64,000 bases of DNA from Pholis gunnellus (GCA_910591455.2 OU342826.1:9797079-9861078), one strand, 5' to 3'; shown: positions 44,039-54,147, counted from the first letter of the stretch. Notes: generated by a model from the letters alone, not told the origin. Program-made: numbers and translations.

Positions 44039-45089
44039 ATTTGTTTTTTATTTCAGGGCATCTCTGCCTCATAGCAATGGTATGTTAGAAACTAAACCTC
44101 CAACCCTCAGGCACATGAGAACACTTAAAGATCAATCAAGCTACCAGAAAAATCCAACCTATTTTTCTTACGCAGTTGTCTCAATGTATAAAATACTCCA
44201 ACGTAAACCAGCTCAATTTAGCCAAGCAGCCTAAATATTGTTTGTCCTTGGTTTCCCAAGTGTCTCTCTTTGGTCTCTTCAGCTGAAATCAAACACAATG
44301 CTCAATTGAAAGGAAGTAAACTCTGGCATCCTGTTTTTTTCGGGAGGGCCAAAACACAGGAGCCGGAATTTGTGGCCTTCGGGGGGGGGACAATCTGAAA
44401 ACCAACAAGACGTAGAAGTTGTCAAAGGGGAAATGACGGTAACGTAAGATTGGTAGTGGACGGCTAATGTCTGGGAGTCTTAACTATCCGCTCATCTCAC
44501 TGGGAGAGACGAGATTTTCCGAATGGTCAGAGCAATAGTCTTTATCGTGACCCATCTGAGGTCATCGCCATGATTCTGGAGGCACCGTTACATAAACAAT
44601 GAAGAATAGTAAAGACGTCACGGCTGGTATTTGAGCAGCTCCCCAGGAGACTTGCCTCTTTGTCGTGCTTTTCAATCATTTATCAAAAACAAATTGCCAT
44701 TTTAGAACAGTTTTATTTTGTTTGTGTCTGTATTTGTTTGTATCTGAAATGTTCGTCAGTGTGTGTACAAGTGGTCCCAAAGTCCTTTGTTTTTCTTCTC
44801 ATATATATATAATTATATCACGTACAGTTCTTGGATACCAGGTTGTTTATTTCACACTTGGTCGACATCCTTTACCTGAGTGATGTGACGCAAATTAAAT
44901 AGTTTTTACTCCCAATAAGTCCCTGTGTCCTCCCAACTGGTCAAGTGCTGTCAGAGCAGGGGAAATAAATACAAAAACAAGTGATGGGAGTCGGCGATGC
45001 ATTCAAACGCATTACTCAAAACTGAGACTCCTGTTGAACGGACATACTGTAGGTCTGCACCCACTGACCGCCTTGTTCTGGTCTCCACA

Positions 45090-45259
45090 ACCACCCACTT
45101 TTACGTCAGGAAGGGAAGCCAGTGTATTTCCTCCCCTTCTTTATCTAAAGGAAGTGCCAAAATAAGCATCGGCAGCGGAGCGCCCGAGCACCTTCCCCAC
45201 TGTCCACTGAGTTGGTGTCCGAGGAAGAAGTCGGACGAGTTCACGGCCGCAGAATCACC
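45090..45259 (+). promoter_or_regulatory. emcn: Candidate emcn promoter/5' UTR with ETS and GATA sites
   Basis: Immediately upstream of the emcn ATG: CAGGAAG at 45107-45113, TTATCT (inverted GATA) at 45141-45146 directly followed by AAGGAAGTG (ETS), and an inverted ETS core TTTCCT at 45126-45131. No TATA box is seen. ETS plus GATA sites are typical of endothelial promoters; function is inferred. Confidence 0.4.
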
Positions 45260-45320
45260 ATGAAGACCACCAGTGTTCTTGTCCTCTTCCTGCTAGGGTC
45301 CGTCCATGTCTTCACACCAG
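45260..45320 (+). CDS. emcn: emcn exon 1, signal peptide
   Basis: The ATG at 45260 has A at -3. Twenty codons form a basic-hydrophobic leader (MKTTSVLVLFLLGSVHVFTP), then phase 1 before the donor gtaaggga. A start is required here because all later exons expect phase 1. Confidence 0.8.
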
Positions 45321-48300
45321 GTAAGGGAACCAATCAAACTGCTTTCTGCTGATATACATGCATTGGATTTTCTCAGAATCAGGGGTTGAGGGGACCCTTA
45401 AACATCTTCAGCTCTCTTTATTAACCAAGAGGAGTTCGTTTCAGGCTCGTTTCTGTGCATTGTCCGTGTGGGGATGATAAAGAAAATAGCCTTTTTTGGC
45501 TGATGTGTGAAACAAATTTAAAGTTGTGTCAAAACATTTCCACAGTCAGGGTTTCCTATCGAGTCGATTGGCCCCATTGTGAGAACTTAAGAACGTGTAT
45601 TTTGTCGCGTCGTGCAGCAGCAGTTGTTCTGATGGAAAATGTTTTACTCGTGTTATATCGTGATGTCATTTTGTTTTGGTACGTGCAAAGATAAAAGATC
45701 ACAGTGTTCTTCAAAAGACACTCACACTTTGAACGGTACCTCTTGAGACATCCACTCAAAGAGCGTATTTCCGTTAATTGAAGCAGAGATAAGCTGTGCG
45801 TGTGTGTGTGTGTGTGCGTGTCCGTATGCGTGCCTTTTGGTTGTCCTTGGTACAAAAAGTAGTTTGTTATTTGGCATATTAAGTCAAAATGAAGGTAGAA
45901 TATATTTTTATATGAGCTTCAAATACCAAGCACAAATCAAAACCTCAAGAATAAAAAAAAAAAAAAAAAAAAAAAAATGAGTGGCTCTTGGTTGAAGGAA
46001 AGAAAGAAAAAAAAAAGGGGGTGGCTCTCGATTTGTTTGTTTTCCTTGTGCGGAGCCCAACGGACTTGTATCTGTTCTGCGCTGTGCAGATAGGTGATCG
46101 CACAGCAGATAGCCAGTGGGAACCAAACTGCCCCCTCTCTCACAGATGCAACAGATCTTTGTCCTGAGACCAAAATGTCCCAACTGGCCACCAATCTACT
46201 TCCAGCGTTTAAGAGTAAACATCTGGAGGAAACACCCTCGGCCCGGCTACTGCTCACCCGGCAGAGGCATTACTCAACCTTGTGAGCTTCTCTTTCCACA
46301 GCACGTAAAGAAAATGAACGACTTCTGACCTTTCAACACTGACTTGAAATTGACTTGAAAAACATACGACTTAACGTTGACTTGCCCCAAAGGATAGCAG
46401 ACATGACTCGAGGCTTTACTTAAAGAACGTAAGACTTTTATTTACGCATGTTAACTTGAACTTTTCTCAAATGACTCATAGGACCTGTTACTGACTTGAG
46501 ACTTGCTTTAAGGCTTCACCATGAAATCTCTTAAAGGACTTGACTTGTGACTTGTTCCGAAATACTTGAGGCTTGGCTTGAAGACTTGTCTCAAGATCTG
46601 AACCAAAGTACCGGAGACCTGACTTGGAGTTGGTCTCGAATGACTTAAAGGAATTGAGACTTGATCTGTCATATTAAGGACTTGGTCTTAACTTGTCTGC
46701 AATGACTTAGGACCCCAGACTTTATTTAACACACAATCCAAAATAGGCCTACTTGAGGTTTGATGTGGATTTGTCTCAAAATGTATGAAAGTACTTGAGA
46801 CCTGACTCGAGGCTTCTCTACGTGAAACCAGCCTTGATTTGAATGACTCAAAGGACTTCAGATGAACTTGGACAAAACACTGGAATAACAGTGAGGTTTA
46901 AGGACTTTCGACTTGACTTTCGACCCCGCTCCAAAATACTCGAGACTTGACTCGGACTTGCGCACACAAGTCTGAGAAAACGGCTTTGGCGAGAAGAGCG
47001 GCCTTTCCCGATGAGACTCGTGAACCCAGACAGAGCAGCATGCCGCCGGTGCTTCAGCGACCGGTCTGGTGGGAAATATGTTGAATGAAATCCTAACTGA
47101 AGGCGATGGAAGACAGGACGCTTGGCTTGCTAAGGTCAAAGGGACAACAATAGTGTGTCTGTGGGCAGGATGCAGCTTCACACTGCTGAAGCGCTTCAAG
47201 CGGAGGATATCCACCTCAACACGCCGCGACCTCCACCACTATCTTGACTTCTCATCCCTCGTCTGACACTTCGAGCCGGGGGCACTCCTTTGTCTCGGGT
47301 TGCTGGGCTTTAAAGCCGTGCCAAACAGGAACGATGCAATTATGCATGTGAGAACCTAAAATAGAGAATCTGTCTGAGAAAATGTTTTACACAGACAAAC
47401 TGCGTCTGGTGTTTTTGCAATGGAGGCATTCTGACCTCAGACAGTGATGGTATAAAGCAGAAGAGCCAGCATGGTGGTTTACTGATTACTGGACAATAAC
47501 TTCTGGATAGTGATTTCACTTGTCGCAAAAATAAAATGGTTGTGTTTCTGCTTTACAGTTTCATCAGATGAATCGGTGACTGGTAACGTCACAACAACGA
47601 CGCAACAACAAACGCAACAACAAACGTCAACAGCATCACCAGCAAAAACGACACCAAAAAGCAAGTATAGCATGAATGCAATAGTTACATTTGGGAAATA
47701 CATTTATTTGCTCTCTGGTGGAGAGCAAGATGAGAAGATCAACACCACTCTCATATGCGAGTGTAAGGCTACAGTCAGCAGCCACTTAGCTTAGCCACTT
47801 AGCTTAGCACAAGGTCTGGAAACAAGGGGGACAGCTGGCTTGGCTACAGATCTTAAGAAACCATTTATATGTCAATTTCTCGCATTTTTGTGTTTCTACA
47901 GCAGCGGAAACACCAGCAACAAACTCAACTGCAATGACACCAACAGCAGCAACAAAAGCAACCCAAAAAGCAACCCCAAAAGGAAGCCCAACAACAGCAG
48001 CGGCAACACCACCCCCTGCATCTCCCACTGCTCCTCGTGTTGCCACCAGCAAAACTCCTGAGAACAGTGAGACTGAAGATAGATAGATATGATGCTCCTT
48101 GTAAGCCTGTTTGGCCATGTTCCTGAAAAAAGTTTTTATTTCCCTTTTATTTCTAGAAACTGAGGCGGGAACTAAAGAACCTAAGACGGCTGCGACTTCA
48201 CCCACCACCGCATCTGTGGACCACAAGACTGTGGCGGCTACAGCTGACGTTGTTGCCCAGGCAGACAATAAAAGTTAGATTTTCTTTTGAATGTGTTGGT

Positions 48301-50107
48301 TTGGGGATGATACACAGCCTTCACCTACAACATTTCACTCAAAAAGATACTAACAACCCGGAAGAGACTGAAAATGACTGCGAAGAAACGTAAAATGACT
48401 ACAAAGACACACAAAAAAGACTACAAAAAGATGCAAAACAGCTGCCAAGAGACTCAAGGACTATGAAAAGGGGCAGAACAATTGGATGAACTCAACTTTA
48501 GGTTGGCCTGATGGTGGTGCTTTGTTGCACCACTGGGTCCACGTTTGGGAAATGTGTTCATCCAACATCTGTTACATATAAGAATTGCGACTTATACCCA
48601 GAGAATAGATTGAATAATAGATATTATGTCATATAATACTGTCCAAAATTACAACAAAAAACTAATGAGATTTGTTGTATTTACATGAGATTTATTTTTT
48701 CCTCACCCAGGAAACCACTCTGAGGTCGGGAAAACTGAGACTCGAGGTAAGAAGAGATTTGGTGCAGGTAGTGCATCATCAGCTTCTTTTCATCATTACA
48801 GATGATTACAGTTTGTAAAACTTGATACATGATGTATTTTTCTGATGTATTTAAAGCCATATCTAAACCAAGTCGAGTCATTCAAAAAGTTGTTTTTGAG
48901 AAATGAAATGTAAATAGTACTCCAAGTTTGACTCCAAATATCTTTATTTTCTGCAGGTACAGCTTCTCCTGCCCCAGGTACTGTATATCGTGTTTTACAT
49001 GCGTTGCCATGTACAGAACAAGCACTTTTCTTTCTTCTTATTATATTCTTTATATTTCTTTATTTACATTCATAAATAAAAATGTAATGCCAACATAATA
49101 TGACGTACATATTCTCTTTAGCTGATACACTGTCTGTGAGGTGGATACTTTCAGTCAAACAGCTTCACACTTCCATGAAAATGTACATTTAAAGTGTGGT
49201 TTAAATATGGTTTAAATATCTGTGTGGATAGTCGTTGGATAGTAAAAACGTCAGATTTACAATTAAATTCATTAAGTAATTCATTAACTTCAATATCGTA
49301 GCAGCACATCAAACCGGTGCACCTCCAGCGACGCCACGACACCCGAAAAAGGATATAGAGAAAGATCCAGGTAAGTCACACTGCACCACCATCATGAATT
49401 TGGTTAGTCCGCATATGAAGTCATGATTAAATGAAATCATAACCATTTTTAATCATAAAACACTTTGTTTTGAAAGGTTCCCATACTGGCAATGAAAAAG
49501 TACCCTCCAAATCAGGTAAACTCGTGCCCCACAAACACTTCTTGGTGATTTAAAGCACGCTATTGACAACTTTTCATATAGGGATGGTTTTGGCACTACA
49601 ATATGGACTTTTCACAGTCATTTGACTTGATTGTGCAATGGCCATTTAAGGTGACCTTTGAGGTGCTGTAGCTGCTACATCAACAGTCGTCCGACATTTG
49701 GTTGGACGTTAATCTTTCAGAAGGCCAGTCAGAGTAGATTCATGGAGATGCTCGTCTGTCAAAATGTCCCCCCCTTCAGACAAAAGGCTGTGGTGGATTG
49801 TGCTGCCCGTCCTCCTGGTTGGAGCTGCCGCCGCCATTGTCCTCAAATTCAAATGCAAGAAGATCCACGACCACTCGGGTACGTGTAAAAGTAGGCTGCG
49901 CAATGTACTCACGTGTACCATAACAGTGCATCTATACTGTCAACTCTGAGGTGGAGTATAGTTTGATTTTTGACATTGAATGAGTTGTCTCTTGTCCTCC
50001 CTTCGACAGAAACCATTGATACTGGAACTGAGAAGTAAGTTTGAGCTTTTGTCGTCATGGACTGTAATTTGAAAAGCGTGCAAACCACTTAATCATCCAT
50101 TCCTTTG

Positions 50108-50161
<54 letters not shown>

Positions 50162-51660
50162 GCGCATCTTTCCAGAGCAGGCCCGAGAGCACCAAAGATG
50201 GAGTCATGCTCCTCGGGGTGAAGTCATCGGTCGGAGAAGAAAACGGTGAGCTTCCTTCTGTCTGTTCCCTGCGAGAGTTGCTCCCGAGTGCGTTCTGTTT
50301 CTTCATTCTTCCATCACTCGGTAGAGCTGTTTCTCCAGACACAGACTCGCAGTGATTCCAGGGAAGTTACAGGCTTTTAATATCTCATTGTACTGTACGG
50401 GCTTTTGGGGCTTTGCTGCTCAACAGAAGGTGTTTCCTGTGATTTTGCCCCCCCCCCCCCCCCTCCAACAAGCAGCAGGGCTAGAAAGATAGGGACTTCC
50501 TAACATAAACACAGATTATTTTGGACAGGAGCTATTGTGTGCTCAGTAAATGTCAGTGCGGCCCAGATGCTGACAGGCGTGTGCACGTTTGTTGGTGGGG
50601 GTGAATGCACGTGCACACTTACGGGGGGGGAGCCTGTGTCATATGGGGCTTGTACACGGACTCAGTACCCCTTCACCCCACCCATGACCAAAAAAAAAAA
50701 ATAAGAATTATGGGCGGCACTGAATGTCCTACCTTCCTTCCCGAACACAATCCGCCCTACACGACTTGGCCGCGAGCTTCAGAGGGGAAACGGAGTCATG
50801 CTTCAGGAATTTTCGCTGAGGAAGAACGTGTTTATGTTGTCACGTCTTTGGATTGTCGCGTTATTAATTCTTATCTGACTGCAACATACCGCACATTAAA
50901 CCTTTTAATCCCACGCTCAAATCTCAATAACAAAACCTGTTTTTGACTTGCTTTAAGGGTCAGTGTGTTGCATTTAGGGGGGATTTATTGGCAGAGATGG
51001 AATATAATATTAGTAAGTATGTTTTCTTTCGTGTATAATCACCTGAAAATAAGAATTAGTGAGTTTTCATTAACTTAGAAGGAGTTTTGTGTATCTACAT
51101 ACGGAGACTGGACAAACCAAACACATGCTCTAGATTGGGCCATTCCTGTTTTTCACGTTTTCGCGTCAGCCTCCGTAGTTCTCCTACACGCTTGGCACAC
51201 AGAAGTTTCAGTTGGTTGCAATCTGCAACCTCGCCGCTAGAGGTCGCCAAATCCTACACATGACTTCTCACCCTTTTTGTAGGCCTGGGACCTCTTGGAG
51301 AAAGAATTCCAAGGATCCCCTCTTCATCCCAGTACCAATTAAGCATAACGCTTGCTGCCATTTGAACTCTTAAATGCTGTTGAAACTCTTTGTATTCTTC
51401 TTGGAAACCGTTCAACCTAAATACTTTCTAAAACACATTTTCAAGTTATGGTTTTAAACGACTGTCTTAGTCCTAATAAATCTAGATTTTTGTTAGTTTT
51501 AGTGGCTCAAATGAGACTGTGTGATTCCATAATTATATAATTTATAGCAAATTATTTCATTGACCTTTACTATAATCACTACTTAAATTAACTTTTTCCA
51601 GCAGGCATCACCATAAAAAAGCCCCCCGTCCCTAACAGTCCTAAATTCAATGTAGGATAA
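45260..51660 (+). CDS. emcn: Endomucin-like single-pass sialomucin, 12 coding exons
   Basis: Predicted type I membrane mucin; endomucin is an endothelial surface sialomucin that limits leukocyte adhesion and supports VEGF signalling. Exons: 45260-45320, 47559-47660, 47902-48066, 48157-48273, 48711-48746, 48957-48977, 49305-49370, 49477-49515, 49780-49878, 50010-50034, 50163-50245, 51605-51660 (last uncertain). The total is 289 residues against 261 for human. Residues 1-20 are a signal peptide (MKTTSVLVLFLLGSVHVFTP); about 21-202 is a Thr/Ser/Pro/Ala/Gln-rich stalk with NVT, NST and NHS sequons; 207-224 is a helix (WWIVLPVLLVGAAAAIVL) followed by basic KFKCKK; the tail holds ESTKDGVMLLGVKSSVGEE, which resembles the endomucin tail. 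Nearly all junctions are phase 1. The position between ppp3ca and ddit4l supports emcn. No database check was possible; another mucin-like family remains possible. Confidence 0.75.
45321..47558. other. emcn intron 1
   Basis: TG repeat 45799-45820, a poly(A) run 45951-45977, an A-run 46007-46016 and the GACTTG minisatellite 46330-46960. A reading frame at 46146-46285 preceded by a good acceptor is open but ends in a stop and has no donor. Confidence 0.65.
46330..46960. repeat. Degenerate GACTTGA minisatellite
   Basis: Irregular repeats of units such as gacttgagacttg..tctcaaatgacttaaaggactt. 'gacttga', 'acttgag' and 'actcgag' recur many times across about 630 bases with variable spacing of roughly 25-35. 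Confidence 0.8.
47559..47660 (+). CDS. emcn: emcn exon 2, mucin stalk; probable GC donor
   Basis: Acceptor tttacag. Encodes VSSDESVTGNVTTTTQQQTQ, QQTSTASPAKTTPK. The frame of the next exon requires a phase-1 exit. The only good phase-1 site at the end is GCAAGT (GC-AG type). The nearby GT donor gtatag at 47664 would put exon 3 into a frame with a premature TGA. A GT donor at 47583 (gtaacg) would give a 24-nt exon and is the alternative. Confidence 0.65.
47902..48066 (+). CDS. emcn: emcn exon 3, main mucin stalk
   Basis: Acceptor ttctacag, donor gtgaga, phase 1 at both ends. In that frame it encodes TAETPATNSTAMTPTAATKA followed by more T/A/P/K-rich sequence to VATSKTPEN. Typical O-glycosylated mucin composition, with an NST sequon. 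Confidence 0.75.
48157..48273 (+). CDS. emcn: emcn exon 4, stalk
   Basis: Acceptor atttctag, donor gttaga (weak), phase 1-1. Encodes KTEAGTKEPKTAATSPTTAS then VDHKTVAATADVVAQADNK. Confidence 0.7.
48274..48710. repeat. emcn intron 4 with CACAAAGA-type repeats
   Basis: 48360-48480 carries degenerate repeats (gaagagactgaaaatgactg, gactacaaagacacacaaaa) of the same flavour as the minisatellite at 4150-4290. The rest of the intron is unremarkable. Confidence 0.55.
48711..48746 (+). CDS. emcn: emcn exon 5 (36 bp), stalk
   Basis: Acceptor cctcacccag, donor gtaaga, phase 1-1. Encodes RNHSEVGKTETR with an NHS sequon. Confidence 0.7.
48957..48977 (+). CDS. emcn: emcn micro-exon 6 (21 bp), stalk
   Basis: Acceptor ttttctgcag, donor gtactg, phase 1-1. 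Encodes GTASPAP. Very short; splice sites and frame fit but it could be skipped without a frameshift. Confidence 0.55.
48978..49304. other. emcn intron 6
   Basis: AT-rich; nothing recognised. A possible 19-base exon at 49122-49140 would break the frame and is not accepted. Confidence 0.7.
49305..49370 (+). CDS. emcn: emcn exon 7, stalk, tandem acceptor
   Basis: Donor gtaagt is near-ideal. The acceptor reads gtagcag, so splicing after either AG (exon start 49302 or 49305) keeps the frame and adds or drops one Ala. Encodes AHQTGAPPATPRHPKKDIEK then DP. Confidence 0.7.
49477..49515 (+). CDS. emcn: emcn exon 8 (39 bp), membrane-proximal stalk
   Basis: Acceptor ttgaaag (weak), donor gtaaac, phase 1-1. 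Encodes GSHTGNEKVPSKS. Confidence 0.65.
49780..49878 (+). CDS. emcn: emcn exon 9, transmembrane helix
   Basis: Acceptor ccccccttcag, donor gtacgt, phase 1-1. Encodes DKRLWWIVLPVLLVGAAAAI then VLKFKCKKIHDHS: a single hydrophobic helix with flanking basic residues on the cytosolic side, consistent with type I orientation after a cleaved signal peptide. Confidence 0.8.
50010..50034 (+). CDS. emcn: emcn exon 10 (25 bp), cytosolic tail
   Basis: Acceptor cttcgacag, donor gtaagt, phase 1 in and 2 out; the only exon that changes phase. Encodes ETIDTGTE. Confidence 0.7.
50109..50158 (+). repeat. CT microsatellite abutting emcn exon 11 acceptor
   Basis: About 50 bases of CT, one TTT interruption, ending four bases before the exon 11 acceptor, so it forms the polypyrimidine tract. 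Confidence 0.9.
50163..50245 (+). CDS. emcn: emcn exon 11, conserved cytosolic motif
   Basis: Preceded by a 50-base CT repeat that extends the polypyrimidine tract to the acceptor tctgcag; donor gtgagc. Encodes NASFQSRPESTKDGVMLLGV then KSSVGEEN. The ES...LL.VK.....GE pattern is the part that best matches the endomucin tail. Confidence 0.75.
50246..51604. other. emcn intron 11
   Basis: C17 run near 50448-50464, an A run at 50691-50702, a CTCF-like motif at 51234-51247 and an alternative terminal exon candidate at 51283-51365. Confidence 0.55.
51605..51660 (+). CDS. emcn: emcn terminal exon (best of three candidates)
   Basis: Acceptor ttttccagcag (tandem), in phase 1, encodes GITIKKPPVPNSPKFNVG and a TAA stop. 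Other in-phase terminal candidates start at 51283 (acceptor ttttgtag; GLGPLGERIPRIP..., stop at 51363-51365) and 51970 (acceptor tgtttcag; ASAR then stop). Hydrophilic composition favours 51605, but the sequence cannot decide. Confidence 0.4.
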
Positions 51661-52815
51661 TGATTTAATGAATGTACAGGCAGTGAGTCTTCAGTAAAAA
51701 ATGTAAAACTGCTTCCAGATCAACTTTTTGAAAATGTAGGCACCACTTCCTAACCCTGGTGACATAATGTCCTGTACTGTAGTCAGTGCAGCACTGCCGT
51801 CTTGCGTTGCCTTGACTAAAAGGCACAAATGGTCTTCTCGAAACACAATTAAGAGCTTCATTTGTTACCGTTTTTCGGATTGGATGAAGCTCTCACTATT
51901 TGATCACACAGATGTGGTTTCATTCCTGTGTGATTTTATCACTTTCCTCTGTTGTTGTGTATGTTTCAGCTTCTGCGAGATAAAAAAAAAAAAAGAAGAA
52001 CAAAAAAGAAGGGCAGCAACATCAAGATCGGCCAGTTGATGAGTCACACCTGTCGCCCACACACTGATGGAGGAACCGTTTAGAAGTATGCATGATTCTG
52101 TGTGTTGAGAGCAGTTCTGTTTGTGACTGTGATAATAGATGTCAGAGTAAGTGAATTTAGTTTCAACCACAATATGTCTTAGAATTGAAAGTACAGGCTC
52201 AAGACTTTATGGAATTGAGTAAATTCACTTAATCTGCACCCTTTGTATCAGTATTCTGTTGACAAAGACAAACCTAAATACAACTTATTTCTGTCTACAT
52301 GATGGACCACAAAACATATCTTCTGCATAGTGCACTGACCTCAGATCTATCACATGTTTGATGTAATGAATCATCGTTTTATAATTGTCTTTTGCTTGTG
52401 TTGTTTCATCATGTTTGTGCCTTGAACTGTTGTGCAGATTGTGATGTTTTTGGGGTTGTTGGTTTTTTTTTTTTATGTGTCATTTAATTTCCCCAAAGGA
52501 TGGCATTGGAACTGGCTCTTTTGAGGTGTGCTAATTTTTACTTTTCATGTGTCTCAGTGAAGTATTTCTTAATAAGTTGTTAAATATTCTACCATGCTTC
52601 TCCACTGCAAACGTGTTTCAAGCCGACAACCTTTCTTTGCAAGTCAGTGCTGTACATTCACCATTTGTTTTCCCCCAGTAAATGTTCAAGCGCAAGAAAT
52701 AAGTGAAGCAGATGCACTGGATTGTATTTAAAGACTCTGTAACTGCTTTATGGCTGGATTTTGTTGCTCTTAAGCTCAATTCTTTCTCAATAAATCACGA
52801 GGAAACAGTTGGGTT
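51661..52815 (+). other. emcn: emcn 3' UTR (inferred)
   Basis: AT-rich DNA without coding signal that ends at an AATAAA poly(A) signal at 52789-52794. It includes a T-run near 52470. The extent depends on which terminal exon is used. Confidence 0.5.
52789..52794 (+). terminator. emcn: Poly(A) signal, probable emcn 3' end
   Basis: AATAAA in tttctcaataaatcacgag, the first canonical signal after the emcn terminal exon candidates; a GT-rich stretch follows at about 52808-52820. Confidence 0.5.
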
Positions 52816-53084
52816 GTGCAGATTCAGTTCTTTAAATCAGCTCTTGAACTTACTTTCGGTTATTTGGTTTAATATCACATTATGTTAAATGACATGTTTG
52901 AAAGCATTGCTTCACCCTTGCTCTTCAGAATCATCAAAAGTAATTTTCAGCCTTATATTTCTAAAATAATTAATAGCTTTTCTTATGGGAATTTATTGAA
53001 TTCAGTAATTCTGCCAGATTAGACTGAGTGATGTTATCTGTTCTGCTTGTAAATGAGGTTTAACGTACTATGACAGTACGGTGA
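52816..53084. other. Intergenic after emcn
   Basis: AT-rich, nothing recognised. Confidence 0.6.
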
Positions 53085-53422
53085 CTCAACAACACTGTGT
53101 CCGCTGTGGAGACCTTCAAGTTTCTGGGATCCACAATCTCCCAGGACCTGAAGTGGGCCCCCAACATCAACACCATCAGGAAAAAGGCCCAGCAGAGGTT
53201 GTACTTCCTGCGCCAGCTCAGGAAGTACAACCTGCCTCAGGAGCTGCTGATCCTGTTTTACTCGGCCGTCATCCAGTCTGTTCTCTGCTCCTCGATCACT
53301 GTGTGGTTTGGATCGGCCACCAAACAGGACAGGAACAGACTACAACGGATTGTCAGGTCTGCAGAGAGGATCGTTGGTTCCAGCCTGGACTTGTACACCT
53401 CTAGAGTCAGGAAAATTATGTA

Positions 53423-53948
53423 CACTACCGTTCAAAAGTTTGGGGTCACCCAGACAATTTCGTGTCAATTTTTTGTTTCTTCGCAATTTCTCGCATGGAA
53501 TAGCTTTCATTTCTAAGAACAAGAATAGACTGGCGAGTTTCACATGAAAGTTCTCTTTTTCTGGCCATGTTGAGAGTATAATCCAACCCACAAATGTGAT
53601 GCTCCAGATACTCAACTAGCTCAAAGGAAGGCCAGTTTTATAGCTTCTCTCACCAGCATAACTGTTTTCAAGGGTTTTCTAATCATCCATTAGTCTACTA
53701 AGGCGATTAGCAAACACAATGTACCATGAGAACACTGGAGTGATAGTTGCTGGAAATGGGCCTCTATACACCTATGTAGATATTTCATTAAAAACCAGAC
53801 GTTTCCACCTAGAATAGTCATTAACCACATTAACCATGTATAGAGTGTATTTCTGATTAATTTAATGTTATCTTCATTGAAAGAAACAGTGCTTTTCTTT
53901 GAGAAATAAGGACATTTCTAAGTGACCCCAAACTTTTGAACGGTAGTG
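53423..53948 (+). mobile_element. Non-autonomous Tc1/mariner element with perfect terminal inverted repeats
   Basis: Ends CACTACCGTTCAAAAGTTTG (continuing GGGTCAC) and its exact complement at 53922-53948, flanked by TA target duplications (53421-53422 and 53949-53950). 526 bp, inside the L2-like LINE. A remnant of a Tc1 transposase lies near the left end. Confidence 0.9.
53446..53568 (-). pseudogene. Truncated Tc1 transposase N-terminus
   Basis: Reads on the minus strand MARKRELSCETRQSILVLRN, then ESYSMREIAKKQKI, the start of the first helix-turn-helix of Tc1 transposases, and then runs into the terminal repeat and a TGA at codon 41. The DNA-binding domain is cut and the DDE catalytic domain is absent. 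Confidence 0.85.
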
Positions 53949-53979
<31 letters not shown>

Positions 53980-54147
53980 TTTGTGATATATATTTATATA
54001 AATGTTTATACCTACATATGTTCTACTTTCTTGCTGCCCTTTTTTATTCTTTATATATTTTTTTCTTGTTTCTTGTAAAACAGTCTATGTACATTGAGAG
54101 CGGAGTGGCATACATGGCCAATAAAGCTCATTCTGATTCTGATACTC

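Larger units (their letters stand above)
43521..45089. other. Intergenic, ppp3ca to emcn (1.6 kb)
   Basis: Contains the GT microsatellite, a CA repeat at 43772-43793 and the minus-strand ORF at 43829-44038. Nothing else recognised. Confidence 0.6.
53085..54147 (+). mobile_element. L2-like LINE fragment, 5' truncated, interrupted by a Tc1 element
   Basis: 53085-53417 is one open frame with the C-terminal reverse-transcriptase region of L2/CR1-type LINEs: VETFKFLGSTISQDLKW, INTIRKKAQQRLYFLRQLRK, ITVWFGSATKQDRNRLQRIV and SLDLYTSRVRK. After the insertion the LINE tail resumes at about 53951 and ends aataaagctcattctgattctgat, the simple-repeat 3' end typical of the group. The 5' part, the end of the ORF and probably some 3' sequence are missing. 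Confidence 0.85.

Noticed and set aside
46146..46285. Possible emcn exon after acceptor ctctctcacag, reading DATDLCPETKMSQLATNLLP
   Set aside because: In phase, but it ends in a stop and has no donor before it; using it would abolish the stalk and transmembrane exons.
49122..49140. Possible 19-base emcn exon (acceptor ctctttag, donor gtggat)
   Set aside because: Length would shift the frame of the transmembrane exon, and the donor is poor.
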